This document shows positions 43,862 through 52,484 of a DNA stretch of 64,000 nucleotides, piece by piece. Position 1 is the stretch's first letter. Every line of letters starts with the position of its first letter. The DNA lies in contig JAUJOD010000004.1 in assembly GCA_030447865.1 (NCBI GenBank), forward strand, positions 1 to 64,000. Reading direction: 5' to 3'. The stretch comes from Nocardioidaceae bacterium. Its GTDB lineage: Bacteria > Actinomycetota > Actinomycetes > Propionibacteriales > Nocardioidaceae. The notes beneath the pieces were generated by a model that searched no databases, had not been told where the DNA came from, and saw nothing but the letters and a program-made list of their open reading frames with translations. Made by a program: the position numbers and the translations under genes.

Positions 43862-45096
43862 TCGTAGTCGATCCAGTCAAGACCCTCGATCGCGGCGATC
43901 GTCCGGGCCAGCTCCTCCACGTCGTCGGTCATACCCAGAACGGTGGCCACGGCGTTGGAGCCCCAGCGCCAGTCCAGCGGTACGCCGGGCCGCGCCCGCA
44001 CTTGAACGCTGTCGACATTCCTCAGCCGGCGCAGCGCCGGGACATTCCGCACGGCGCGCACCCGGCCGGCCGACGCCGGCGGGCTCACCAGGTAGTTGAA
44101 GGCGACGCGGCCATGGCCCTCCGGCCGAGGTGGCTCGGGGTCCCGACCGAGCGCGACCTTGATAGCGGTGTCGACGGGGTCCGCGACGCCCGCTCGCCGG
44201 GCGAGGTCGTCGACCCAGCCGCCGAGCCGCCCGTTCACCTCGATGACCCGTGGGCCCTGCGGCGTTAGCTTCAGCTCCACGTCGGCGATCCCCCGCCGGA
44301 CACCCACCGCCTGAACGGCCTGGCAGCCCAACCGCTCGGCTCGCGCGATGAGACTCCTCTCGACCGCCGAGGGGCCGCCGTAGCCGCCACGTTCGCGAAA
44401 CGGCGGGGCGAGCGCGAACTTGCTCGTGACGAACAACGGCGTCACGTCGCCATCGACCGCCACGCAGTCCACGGCGATATAGTCGCCCCACGGTGCTGCG
44501 GTCGGCCGACCCACGAGAAGCTCCTCGATGACGAGGGCCGACTCGACCGATCCGGCGGTGGACTCGAGCAGACAGGCCGCCGCCGCCCGGCAATGCGCCA
44601 GTGTCGTCACAGGGAACGTGTTGCGGCTGGCCACGCCGACGTCCGGCTTGACCACGGCCGGCAGCCCGACGCGGGAGATCGCCTCGTCCACCTGACACGC
44701 TCGCGTGATCCGGTACCGCCGGACGTCGTCGACACCGGCGGCGGCCAGGCGCGCGCGCTGCGCGTCTTTGCGCATGACGGCGTCCACCGTGGACATCTCG
44801 TGATAGGGCAGGTTCAGCGACGCGGCGAGCGTCGCCGTCGCGGCGAGTTGCATCTGGCTGAAGGTGACGATGGCCGATGGCCGGAGGGCCCGCAGGGCGT
44901 TCAGCGTCTCGGGCTCCACCGGCTCGGTCACCTCTACCACCGGTCCGAGGCGCGTCAGCACCGGCAGCACGGTCCGGGTGAAGGGTGTGTCCATGGCGGC
45001 GAAGGCGATGTCGCACCCGATCGCGCGCGCCGCTCGCGCGACGCGGCTCGGGGTGACGCTGGCCTCGTCGTAGACGACGAGTATCCGTGGGCTCAT
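43858..45096 (-). CDS. ATP-grasp ligase
   Basis: A 412-residue ATP-grasp enzyme, unlike the one at 21.4 kb in sequence. It opens SPRILVVYDEASVTPSRVAR. AVVKPDVGVASRNTFPV holds the ATP-phosphate Lys, SALVIEELLVGRPTAAPWGD the hinge, and DVELKLTPQGPRVIEVNGRL the Mg-binding Glu/Asn. GGAGG lies 5 bases before ATG 45096. It follows the amidinotransferase in one operon, so it probably activates the resulting guanidino acid, or couples an amino acid to the cyclitol or carrier. BtrJ-type carrier loading is a second option. Confidence 0.78.
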   Translation of the reverse strand: MSPRILVVYDEASVTPSRVARAARAIGCDIAFAAMDTPFTRTVLPVLTRLGPVVEVTEPVEPETLNALRALRPSAIVTFSQMQLAATATLAASLNLPYHEMSTVDAVMRKDAQRARLAAAGVDDVRRYRITRACQVDEAISRVGLPAVVKPDVGVASRNTFPVTTLAHCRAAAACLLESTAGSVESALVIEELLVGRPTAAPWGDYIAVDCVAVDGDVTPLFVTSKFALAPPFRERGGYGGPSAVERSLIARAERLGCQAVQAVGVRRGIADVELKLTPQGPRVIEVNGRLGGWVDDLARRAGVADPVDTAIKVALGRDPEPPRPEGHGRVAFNYLVSPPASAGRVRAVRNVPALRRLRNVDSVQVRARPGVPLDWRWGSNAVATVLGMTDDVEELARTIAAIEGLDWIDYE

Positions 45097-45114
45097 CACC
45101 ACCTCCGCGGGGCG

Positions 45115-46176
45115 TCAGACGTACGACTCGCGGCCGCCCTGGCGGCGGACGTCGAGCGTGGCGCAGTGGAAGGACCCTCCTATGGCGTTGACGTGCTCGA
45201 ACGGCACAAGCGTCACATCGAACCCGCGCCGATCCAGCCGACGCGCCAGGTCGGTGTCCCGAGGATCGACGATAACCCGTTCATAGTCGACGCTGAGCAC
45301 GTTCATGTTGATCCAGCCGCTGGTCATGTACCGCGGCACGCGCCCCGGCGGGCGGGGGTGAGGCACGACGATCCGCTCCCAGCGGGCCAGCGGCGAGCGG
45401 TCCAGGACGTGGTCGGGTGCGCGGGTGGGATTGACCAGGATCACGCCGGGTCGAAGTGGCATGACCGTCGCGTCGATGTGCATGGCGTGCGGGTCATCCA
45501 CGTCGAGCAGGCTGACCCGGTAGTCGGGACCGAGCACGTTCCGAAGCCAGGCGACGCCAGAGCGGTTCGTGACGTGGCTTAGTTGTCCGATGATGTCGCG
45601 TCCCACCCGAATGAAGTCGGCCGCGTCGAAGGCCGGCGCCGCATCGTTGATCGCCCATCGACCGGTGTTCGACTCCAGGCGTCGCGGGTCCGTCCGCGGC
45701 GCGGAGACCCACCGCGCGCCGCGCTCGGCGTAGTCGGCCAACAGCCCCCGGTACGCGGCCGTTTCGTTCTGCCGCGACCGCCAGACCATCGGGGCCTCGA
45801 TGACGCTTGTGCCGACGACGAGCAGGCAGTCCCGCGGCATGGCGCTCGTGTGGCCTCCCCGGGCCGACCAGTCCACGCGGTCCGGGCGCCGCACCACGAC
45901 CCCTATGCCCGCGAGTACGTTGGCCAAGTGGTCCAGCTCGGCCTGGGCGGCGTCGACGATGTCGGCTGGGAACGGCTCACCGCCCTTGGTCAAGAAGAGG
46001 TCGTGCCATTCCGCCGGTATCGTGGACCTGATCATGCGCTCCGACTCGCGTGGTATCGCCGTGCCCGACGCCACCCCCACAATCGCCTCCTCCAGGAGAT
46101 CCCATTCGGAGAAGCACCTGACCGGCGACAACCCCTCCAACGCGTCGAGCGCGGTCAGTTCGGCTCTGGTCACCAT
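45115..46176 (-). CDS. L-arginine amidinotransferase (StrB1/AGAT family)
   Basis: A 353-residue enzyme that moves the amidino group of arginine to an amine. The catalytic Cys338 is in AIGGSFHCATLDV, its His in DDPHAMHIDATVMPLRPG, with an Asp/Glu-bearing SEWDLLEEAIVGVASG at the N-terminus. Length and motifs match inosamine-phosphate amidinotransferase StrB1 and glycine amidinotransferase. With Ino1 and a BtrS-like aminotransferase in the cluster, an inosamine acceptor is attractive; glycine or lysine are alternatives that the sequence does not exclude. ATG 46176 was chosen by alignment of the N-terminus with the family. Confidence 0.85.
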   Translation of the reverse strand: MVTRAELTALDALEGLSPVRCFSEWDLLEEAIVGVASGTAIPRESERMIRSTIPAEWHDLFLTKGGEPFPADIVDAAQAELDHLANVLAGIGVVVRRPDRVDWSARGGHTSAMPRDCLLVVGTSVIEAPMVWRSRQNETAAYRGLLADYAERGARWVSAPRTDPRRLESNTGRWAINDAAPAFDAADFIRVGRDIIGQLSHVTNRSGVAWLRNVLGPDYRVSLLDVDDPHAMHIDATVMPLRPGVILVNPTRAPDHVLDRSPLARWERIVVPHPRPPGRVPRYMTSGWINMNVLSVDYERVIVDPRDTDLARRLDRRGFDVTLVPFEHVNAIGGSFHCATLDVRRQGGRESYV

Positions 46177-46210
46177 GTCTACCCCACATCCCGTGACGGC
46201 GGCACGTGCC

Positions 46211-46241
46211 AGGGTGGGGGGGTCGGATATGCCGCCGCTAC
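46211..46241 (-). promoter_or_regulatory. SARP-type box for the amidinotransferase operon
   Basis: Minus strand: GTA (46241-46239), N8, ATA (46230-46228), N11, CACCCT (46216-46211). The second triplet is ATA. Confidence 0.5.
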
Positions 46242-46258
46242 ACGAAGTATCCACGCCG

Positions 46259-46285
46259 TTCACCACGCGCTCTCCGGGCTAGAGT
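46259..46285 (+). promoter_or_regulatory. Possible housekeeping-type promoter, leaderless
   Basis: TTCACC at 46259-46264 and TAGAGT at 46280-46285 are 15 bases apart, and the ATG of the LLM gene is 6 bases beyond. No GTA repeat is present in this direction, so this gene may escape the regulon or be reached another way. Confidence 0.4.
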
Positions 46286-46291
46286 GGACCG

Positions 46292-47203
46292 ATGCCACGC
46301 CCATGCCGGATCGGTATCCAGTTGCCCGAAATCGAGCGTCGGGTCGACTGGCCAGAGCTGTTCTCGATGGCCCGCACGGCCGAGGCGGTCGGCTTTGACT
46401 CGCTGTGGCTTGGCGACCACCTGCTCCTCGACCGTCCCGGTGCCGCGCCGCGCGGACCGTGGGAGGTGTGGACCTCGCTCGCCGCGCTGGCCGCCGTGAC
46501 CGAGCGGGTCGAGCTCGGTCCACTGGTCGCATCGACGAACTTCCATGCGCCGGCGATGCTGGCCAAGCAGGCGGCGACGGTTGACGCCATCTCCGGCGGC
46601 CGGCTCATCGTCGGTCTCGGCGCGGGTTGGAACGAGCGGGAGTTCCGCGCCTTCGGCTTCCCATACGACCACCGGGTCTCCCGGTTCGAGGAGGCGTTCG
46701 CCATTATCCGGGGCCTGCTCCGAGACGGAAGCGTCGACTTCGACGGCCGGTACTACCACGTGGTCGACTGCGTGCTCGACCCGCCCACCGGGCGGCCCGG
46801 CGGCCCACCGTTGATGCTCGGCTCCGTCAGCCCCCGCATGCTTCGTATTGCACTGCCGCACGTGGACGCGTGGAACGTGTGGTTCAGCGACTACGGCAAC
46901 ACCCCCGAAGGATTTGCCCGCGTGTGTGACCGGGTCCACCGGGCGGCGGCCGGTGTCGGGCGGGCGCCGGAAGACGTCGCGGCGACCGCGGCGGCCTTCA
47001 TCCGCCTGCCTGGCGCGACCGGACGACCGGTGGTGGACCCCGGCCTTGCGTCGGTCGAGCCGGTCCGCGGGTCACCGGAGGACATCGCGGGCCACTGTGA
47101 CGCCATGGCCCGCGCGGGCGCCCGGCACCTGCAGCTCGTCGTGGACCCGATCAGCGAGACCTCGATCGAGTGGCTAGGCGAGTCGCTGGTCGCCCTCGGT
47201 TGA
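46292..47203 (+). CDS. LLM-family oxidoreductase, distinct subtype
   Basis: A 303-residue luciferase-like protein more distant from the other copies. CRIGIQLPEIERRVDWPELF starts it, followed by VGFDSLWLGDHLLLDRPG, VELGPLVASTNFHAPAMLAK, VDAISGGRLIVGLGAGWNER and RAFGFPYDHRVSRFEE. The GAGWNEREF motif is typical of F420-associated members. It precedes the carrier-protein operon and diverges from the amidinotransferase. In butirosin a flavin-dependent LLM enzyme, BtrO, hydroxylates the ACP-bound chain, so a similar role is possible. Confidence 0.75.
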   Translation: MPRPCRIGIQLPEIERRVDWPELFSMARTAEAVGFDSLWLGDHLLLDRPGAAPRGPWEVWTSLAALAAVTERVELGPLVASTNFHAPAMLAKQAATVDAISGGRLIVGLGAGWNEREFRAFGFPYDHRVSRFEEAFAIIRGLLRDGSVDFDGRYYHVVDCVLDPPTGRPGGPPLMLGSVSPRMLRIALPHVDAWNVWFSDYGNTPEGFARVCDRVHRAAAGVGRAPEDVAATAAAFIRLPGATGRPVVDPGLASVEPVRGSPEDIAGHCDAMARAGARHLQLVVDPISETSIEWLGESLVALG

Positions 47204-47215
47204 TCGCGCCGGACT

Positions 47216-47246
47216 GTATGGCCGGTGTAGCGGCACGGATCAGCGT
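47216..47246 (+). promoter_or_regulatory. SARP-type box for the carrier-protein operon
   Basis: GTA 47216-47218, N8, GTA 47227-47229, N11, CAGCGT 47241-47246. ATG 47254 lies 7 bases later, a probable leaderless start for an eight-gene operon. Confidence 0.6.
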
Positions 47247-47253
47247 TCGAACC

Positions 47254-48753
47254 ATGACCACGGCGCGTCTGCTGCACGATCTGCTGGACGTCGCAGCCGA
47301 GCGGTGGCCCGAGCGGGTGGCCTTGCGTCATGGCGCCGACAGTGCGACCTATGCCACCGTGCGGACCTGCAGTGAGCGGTTGGCGGCCTGGCTCATCGAG
47401 CTCGGTGTGCGCCCGGGCAACCGCGTCCTCATCGTTGTCCCGGGCGACGTGCTCGTTCCCGCGCTGCTGTTCGCCTGCTCCCGGGTCGGGGCGGTCCACG
47501 TGCTGCTGCACCCGGACGCACCGCCGGCCGCCGTGGCTCACGTTCTGGACGACGCGACTCCCGCCACGCTGGTCACCGGTCGCTCCGACCTGGTCCGGGT
47601 CGCCGAGGACCGCGGGATCCCCATTCACGGTCCGGACGCGGTGCGGACCGCCGCCGAGCGGCCGCGCCGGTTCGGCGGCGTCGGTGGCCCGACCGCCGTC
47701 GATCCGGCGTGTTTCATCTACACGTCCGGCTCCACGGCCATGCCGAAGGCCGTTGTGTGCACGCACCTTCAAATGACCTTCGCAGCGCAGGCCATCCAGT
47801 CGCGGCTGGAGTACCGCCCCGATGACGTCGTGTATTGCGCGCTGCCGATCTCGTTCGACTACGGGCTCTACCAGATCTTCCTCGCCACTATGGCCGGTGC
47901 GCAGCTAGTTCTGGCGTCAGCGGCGGGCGCCGGTCAACGACTCGCCGTCGAGCTGCGCGACGCCGGTGCCACCGTGCTGCCGGCGGTACCGTCACTGGCC
48001 GACAACCTGGCCCGGCTGCTGGTGCGGCGGCCCCTGCCGCTGCCCCGACTTGGCCTGCTGACCAACACGGGCGCGGCGATGCCGACGACCACGCTGGCCC
48101 TGCTTCGGGAGCGACTGCCGAACCTGCGGGTGCAGCTGATGTACGGCCTCACCGAGTGCAAGCGGGCCACCATCATGCCGAAGGACGAAGATCGGCGTCG
48201 GCCGGGCTCGTGCGGGCTGGGGCTGCCGGGCACCGCGATCTCCATTGTGGACGATGCCGGCCGTCCCCGCCCGGCCGGGTCCATGGGCGAGATCGTGGTG
48301 CGCGGGCCGAACGTCATGGCCGGGTACTGGCGGCGCCCCGACCTCACCCGCGAGCGATTCGTGCTCGACGACGGCATCCGTCCGTCCCTGCACACCGGTG
48401 ACTACGGCTGGCTCGACGATGAGGGGTACCTCTACCTCGTGGGTCGGCGCGACGACCTCTACAAGGAGCGCGGCTGCCGCGTCAGCGCGATCGAGGTGGA
48501 GGCCGCCGCGCGGGGAGTGCCAGGCGTGGACGCGGCGGTCGTGCTCGTGCCCGAACCTGGCAAGGACGGCGCGACGATCGTCGTGGCCGGACGCGTCTCG
48601 GCGGCCGAGGTGCTGGGCGGGATGCGTGACCGCATCGACGCGCTGAAGATTCCCCGCCGTTGCGTGGTCGTCCCCGATCTGCCGTTGACGGCCAGCGGCA
48701 AGGTGGCCCGGACGGAGCTGGCCGAGTTGGCCAGGGACCATGCGTTCGCGTGA
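47254..48753 (+). CDS. Acyl/aminoacyl-AMP ligase (carrier-protein loading)
   Basis: A 499-residue ANL-superfamily enzyme. ACFIYTSGSTAMPKAVVCTH is the P-loop, LPISFDYGLYQIFLATMAGA the substrate region, LMYGLTECKRATIMP the A5 motif, LHTGDYGWLDDEGYLYLVGR motif A7/A8, and ASGKVARTELAEL carries the catalytic Lys. It is followed in one operon by a PLP decarboxylase and an ACP, the order used to load an amino acid on an ACP and decarboxylate it. The substrate is probably an amino acid such as glutamate, aspartate or arginine; the specificity residues were not decoded. Confidence 0.82.
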   Translation: MTTARLLHDLLDVAAERWPERVALRHGADSATYATVRTCSERLAAWLIELGVRPGNRVLIVVPGDVLVPALLFACSRVGAVHVLLHPDAPPAAVAHVLDDATPATLVTGRSDLVRVAEDRGIPIHGPDAVRTAAERPRRFGGVGGPTAVDPACFIYTSGSTAMPKAVVCTHLQMTFAAQAIQSRLEYRPDDVVYCALPISFDYGLYQIFLATMAGAQLVLASAAGAGQRLAVELRDAGATVLPAVPSLADNLARLLVRRPLPLPRLGLLTNTGAAMPTTTLALLRERLPNLRVQLMYGLTECKRATIMPKDEDRRRPGSCGLGLPGTAISIVDDAGRPRPAGSMGEIVVRGPNVMAGYWRRPDLTRERFVLDDGIRPSLHTGDYGWLDDEGYLYLVGRRDDLYKERGCRVSAIEVEAAARGVPGVDAAVVLVPEPGKDGATIVVAGRVSAAEVLGGMRDRIDALKIPRRCVVVPDLPLTASGKVARTELAELARDHAFA

Positions 48754-49990
48754 GGCGGCCGGCGTCGACCTGGTCGAAACACCGGCCTATGTGTACTACC
48801 TGGACGAGTTGAGGGCCGCGCACGCGCGACTGCTCGCGGCCCTCCCCCAGCCGAGCACGCTGTTCTATTCACTCAAGGCCAACCCCCACCCGGCGATCGT
48901 CGGCACGCTGGGCCGGCTCGGCTGCTCGGCCGAGGTCAGTTCTCCCGGCGAGCTGGCGACCGCCCGAGCGGTCGGCATCGCGGCGGACCGGATTCTCGTC
49001 ACCGGCCCCGGCAAGCGGGACGCCGACGTTCGTGAGGCGGTCGAGGCCGGTGTCGACTGGTTCTCGGTCGACTCGCCGCACGGGCTGGACCAGGTCAACC
49101 GGATCGCGAACGCGGCCGGGCGTGACGCGCGGTGCCTGGTGCGCGTGAACGTGCCCGACGCCGTACCGGGTCAGGGTCTGGCGATGGCCGGCGGCGCCTC
49201 GCAGTTCGGCGCCGACGTGGAGTGGATAGCGGACCGTCCAGCCGATTTCCGCCGCGGACTCGCCGGACTCCATCTCTATCTGGGCACCAACCTGGCGTCC
49301 GAGCGGGACCTCCTGGCTCAGTTCGGCACGGCCATCGCCACGGCCGACCGGCTCACCGACGTGCTGGGCGTGCCACCCCAGCGACTCGACATCGGCGGCG
49401 GGTTCGGCGCGCCGTACGCCCGCACCGGCCCCGCCCCAGCCTTCGGGTCTCTGGCCGATGGCCTCGCCAACCTCCTCGACGCCCACTTCCCCGGCTGGAG
49501 GAACGGCCGGCCGAAGATCGCCTTCGAGTCTGGGCGCTACTTGGTGGCCACCAGCGGTGAGCTGCGCACCCGGGTGCTCGACGTCAAGGAGTCGTGCGGT
49601 CGGCCAGTGGTCGTGCTCGAGTCCGGGGTCAACCATCTGGGCGGCCTGTCCGGCCTGCGCCGGTTGCCGCTGATCGTCCCCGAACTGCAGCACGGGCGGG
49701 GCGACGGTGTGCTGCGGAACGCGATCATCACCGGACCGTTGTGTACTCCCGTCGATGCGTGGGCCCGGGGCGCCGACGCACCGGCCGTGCGCCCCGGTGA
49801 CGTCGTCCTCGTGTCCAATGTGGGCGCCTACGGGCTGTCCGCCAGTCTGCTGGCCTTTCTCGGCCACCCCGCGCCGCGCGAGGTCGTTGTCGATGGTGGC
49901 CGGATCGTCGATGTGACCCAGCTCGTGCTCGCGCGGCGGACCCCGCCCGGGGCTTGGTCGGATAGGGACGTGAACGACCATGAACGATGA
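48740..49990 (+). CDS. PLP-dependent decarboxylase, fold III (BtrK/VinO-like)
   Basis: A 416-residue enzyme of the ornithine/diaminopimelate decarboxylase family. PLP-binding Lys46 lies in STLFYSLKANPHPAIV; GLHLYLGTNL replaces the usual HxGS strand; RLDIGGGFGAPYA binds the PLP phosphate; and ITGPLCTPVD bears the catalytic Cys of the second protomer. It overlaps the ligase by 14 bases and the ACP start by 11, implying that it acts on aminoacyl-ACP, as BtrK does with glutamyl-ACP and VinO with methylaspartyl-ACP. Product would be an amine-ended acyl-ACP. Confidence 0.82.
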   Translation: MRSREAAGVDLVETPAYVYYLDELRAAHARLLAALPQPSTLFYSLKANPHPAIVGTLGRLGCSAEVSSPGELATARAVGIAADRILVTGPGKRDADVREAVEAGVDWFSVDSPHGLDQVNRIANAAGRDARCLVRVNVPDAVPGQGLAMAGGASQFGADVEWIADRPADFRRGLAGLHLYLGTNLASERDLLAQFGTAIATADRLTDVLGVPPQRLDIGGGFGAPYARTGPAPAFGSLADGLANLLDAHFPGWRNGRPKIAFESGRYLVATSGELRTRVLDVKESCGRPVVVLESGVNHLGGLSGLRRLPLIVPELQHGRGDGVLRNAIITGPLCTPVDAWARGADAPAVRPGDVVLVSNVGAYGLSASLLAFLGHPAPREVVVDGGRIVDVTQLVLARRTPPGAWSDRDVNDHER

Positions 49991-50237
49991 GTTCCTGTCG
50001 CTGCTGCGCCCGTTCCTCAGGTATGCCGGCGATCGGCCGATCCGGGCGGAGACGCCACTGCGCGATCTGGGCCTGGACTCGATGCGGACGATCGAGCTGC
50101 TGTTCGCGATCGAGGAGACCTACGAGGTCATCGTCCCCGATGGGATGCTGACCGACGCCACGTTTGAGACGACCGGCTCGCTCTGGGCCGCGCTCGAACA
50201 GCTGTGCGCCCCGACGCTCGACCGGAACGCCCGATGA
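49980..50237 (+). CDS. Acyl carrier protein
   Basis: An 85-residue carrier protein with the phosphopantetheine attachment Ser34 in LRDLGLDSMRTIELLFAIEE. It is wedged between the decarboxylase and an acyl-CoA-dehydrogenase-like gene and overlaps both, so it is almost certainly their shared carrier. The PPTase at 58.4 kb would activate it. It might also accept the dihydroxybenzoyl unit, since that operon has no carrier. Confidence 0.9.
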   Translation: MNDEFLSLLRPFLRYAGDRPIRAETPLRDLGLDSMRTIELLFAIEETYEVIVPDGMLTDATFETTGSLWAALEQLCAPTLDRNAR

Positions 50238-51388
50238 ACCGCCGGCTGACGGACGCGGTGGAGTCGGTCCGGTCCGCCGCCGAACGGCATGCGGACACGG
50301 GCGACCGCGCCGCAGAGTTTCCGGTGGAGGCAGTGTCCGCGATGCGGGCCACCGGCGTGCTGGGCTTGCCTGTGCCGACCGACCACGGCGGGCTGGGTGG
50401 CTCCGTGTCCGACGTCGTCGACGTCACGCTGGCCCTGGGCCGGGTTGACATGTCGGTCGCGATGATCTTTGGGATGCACTGCCAGCAGGTACTCGTCGTG
50501 GCCAAACACGGCGGGCAACGGCTGGTCGATCAGGTTTTGCCGGACATCGCCGCCGGCGAGGTGTACCTGGCCTCGGTGACGACCGAGCCGGGCACGGGCG
50601 GTCACCTGCTCACCAGTGACTCCACGACCACCCTGCTCGACGGTGGCGCGGTCCGGATCGACCGGGAGGCCCCGATCGTGACCGGCGGCCGCCACGCCGA
50701 CGCGTTCCTGGTCACCGTTCGCGCGCCCGACGCGCAGTCACCGGCGCAGGTGAGCCTCGTGTACGCCGCACGCGACCAGGTCCAGGCGGACGTCTGCGGC
50801 GGCTGGGATCCTCTCGGCATGCGGGCCACCGAGAGCGTGGCGATGCGCCTGACCGGCAGCGTCCCGGCCCACCAGGTGATCGGAGCGGACAGCTATCGCC
50901 GCATTGCGACGACGATGCTCGCGCCGGTGGCCCACATCGTCTGGTCCGCCGCCTGGCTGGGCACCGCCGTCGGTGCCTACGGTCGGGTCGTTCGGCATGT
51001 CCGCGACCCCGCCGGCCGCCGCCAGTTCGACCCCTCCTCCGACCTCCTGCTCCACCGGCTGGCGGCGACCAGGGCACGCCTGGACGTCGTACACGCGTTG
51101 CTGCGCCACACGGTTCGGGTGTTCGAGTCCGGGGTCGACGTGGCCGCGGGACCCGTGCAGATGCTGCTGAACACGCTTAAGACGCAGTCGGCCGACGACT
51201 GCTTCAGTGCCGCGCATGAGCTGGTCGAATTGACCGGCATGCGCCACGGCTACCTCCCCGACTCCTCACTGGGTCTGGAGCGTGCGTTCCGGGATCTCCG
51301 CTCGGCCTCGCTGAATTACGGCAACGACCGGCTGCGGCTTGCCAGCGGCGCGCTGGCGCTGATGGACGCTGGAGTCCACCTTGCCTGA
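50234..51388 (+). CDS. Acyl-CoA dehydrogenase-like enzyme, first of a pair
   Basis: A 384-residue flavoprotein-like member of the ACAD family. RATGVLGLPVPTDHGGLGGS opens the helical N-domain; YLASVTTEPGTGGHLLTSDS is the beta-domain segment that binds FAD; LELTGMRHG appears as LVELTGMRHGYLPDSSLGLE near the end, where the fold carries the FAD-contacting loop. The catalytic Glu could not be located with confidence. ATG 50234 overlaps the ACP stop (ATGA). It probably desaturates or oxidises the ACP-bound chain, as in aminomalonyl or hydroxylated extender pathways, perhaps as a heterodimer with the next protein. Confidence 0.75.
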   Translation: MNRRLTDAVESVRSAAERHADTGDRAAEFPVEAVSAMRATGVLGLPVPTDHGGLGGSVSDVVDVTLALGRVDMSVAMIFGMHCQQVLVVAKHGGQRLVDQVLPDIAAGEVYLASVTTEPGTGGHLLTSDSTTTLLDGGAVRIDREAPIVTGGRHADAFLVTVRAPDAQSPAQVSLVYAARDQVQADVCGGWDPLGMRATESVAMRLTGSVPAHQVIGADSYRRIATTMLAPVAHIVWSAAWLGTAVGAYGRVVRHVRDPAGRRQFDPSSDLLLHRLAATRARLDVVHALLRHTVRVFESGVDVAAGPVQMLLNTLKTQSADDCFSAAHELVELTGMRHGYLPDSSLGLERAFRDLRSASLNYGNDRLRLASGALALMDAGVHLA

Positions 51389-52484
51389 GCATGCGCCCTT
51401 GCGGGGTCTGGTGGCTGGCGCGGCCAACGGCGCCGAGGACGCCCGCTCGCTGTGGCGCGCCCTCGGCGAGGCGGGGGTCATCGAGCGTGTCGGGTGGACA
51501 TCCAAGGACCCCGACGACATCGCGCGCCTGGATGACCTATTGTCCGAACTGGACGGTCGGCTGCCCCTCGGACTGGTTCTCTCCGTGTGCGTGCAGGTCG
51601 CCCTCGCGGTGCCGCTGCTGGCGACCGCATCCGAAACGAGCGGGTTGGCCCGGGAGGTGCTGGCCGACGCTGTGGCGGGCCGGGCGGTCGTGGCGATCGC
51701 CGTCACGGAGGCCGGGCTGTCCGGTTCGGCCACCCTCGACGCCGCGACCGCCGTCCGCTCGGCCGACGGGTCGCTCCGCCTGACCGGAGGCAAGGAATGG
51801 ATCAGCAACGCCCGACACTGCGACCACGTGATGGTCCTCGCCCGCTGCCGCCCGGAGCGTCACATCACGAGCTTCTGTTGGGTCCTCATCCCGGCCGTCG
51901 CCCCCGGCGTGACGGTTGAGCCCGCGTCGAACCGGTACTTCGGCCAGGCCGGCGTGGGACATCTGCGCTTCGACGACGTGGCGCTGGCCGAGGATCGTGT
52001 CGTCGGCCAGCGCGGCCGGGCGCTAGCGGAGTTCGTCCGGGCCCTCCAGAGGGAGCGGCTGGCCGGCGCCCTGTGGGGCCGGGCGCTGTGTCGGAGGGTG
52101 CTCGTGGAGACCCTCGACCACCTGCGCCGGCGGCCGGCGGGCCCGACGACCCTCTGGGACAACGCCGCCATTCGCGATCGCTTCGCCCGGTGCCTGGTGG
52201 CGCAGGCCCGCTTGGACGCGCTGTGCTCGGTGTTCCCGGCCGGTTCGGCAGCACGTCCGGCGGCCGGTCCGGCGGCCATGGTGCTCAAGGCCGCGTGCGG
52301 TGAGACCGTCAATCGGATCCTCGACGAGTGCGTCGACCTCACCGGGGCCGACGCGTTCCGCGACGGCGGACTGGCCGGCCTGCGGGAGGAGGCGACGATG
52401 TTCGGCGTGGCCGGCGGTGCCACCGGGACGATGCTCGCCGGAATCGCCGAACACGCCGACGACCTGCTGCTGGTCGGGTCATGA
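51381..52484 (+). CDS. Acyl-CoA dehydrogenase-like enzyme, second of a pair
   Basis: A 367-residue ACAD homologue. VAIAVTEAGLSGSATLDAAT and LTGGKEWISNARHCDHVMVL are the FAD-binding and substrate-contacting strands; LQRERLAGALWGRAL begins the C-terminal helical domain. The TTG at 51381 is the only in-frame start that respects the GGAG at 51371-51374, and it overlaps the previous gene by 8 bases. It is shorter at the N-terminus than stand-alone ACADs, which favours a complex with its neighbour. Confidence 0.72.
   Translation: MPEHAPLRGLVAGAANGAEDARSLWRALGEAGVIERVGWTSKDPDDIARLDDLLSELDGRLPLGLVLSVCVQVALAVPLLATASETSGLAREVLADAVAGRAVVAIAVTEAGLSGSATLDAATAVRSADGSLRLTGGKEWISNARHCDHVMVLARCRPERHITSFCWVLIPAVAPGVTVEPASNRYFGQAGVGHLRFDDVALAEDRVVGQRGRALAEFVRALQRERLAGALWGRALCRRVLVETLDHLRRRPAGPTTLWDNAAIRDRFARCLVAQARLDALCSVFPAGSAARPAAGPAAMVLKAACGETVNRILDECVDLTGADAFRDGGLAGLREEATMFGVAGGATGTMLAGIAEHADDLLLVGS

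Noticed and set aside
41748-44268. Very long plus-strand open frames opposite the LanB-like and ATP-grasp genes.
   Set aside because: They are antisense shadows of high-GC coding DNA: Arg/Pro/Gly-rich, without motifs, and opposite strongly supported genes.
46280-46292. A SARP box in front of the LLM gene at 46292.
   Set aside because: No GTA or ATA pair with the right spacing exists on the plus strand there; only the minus-strand box for the amidinotransferase is present.
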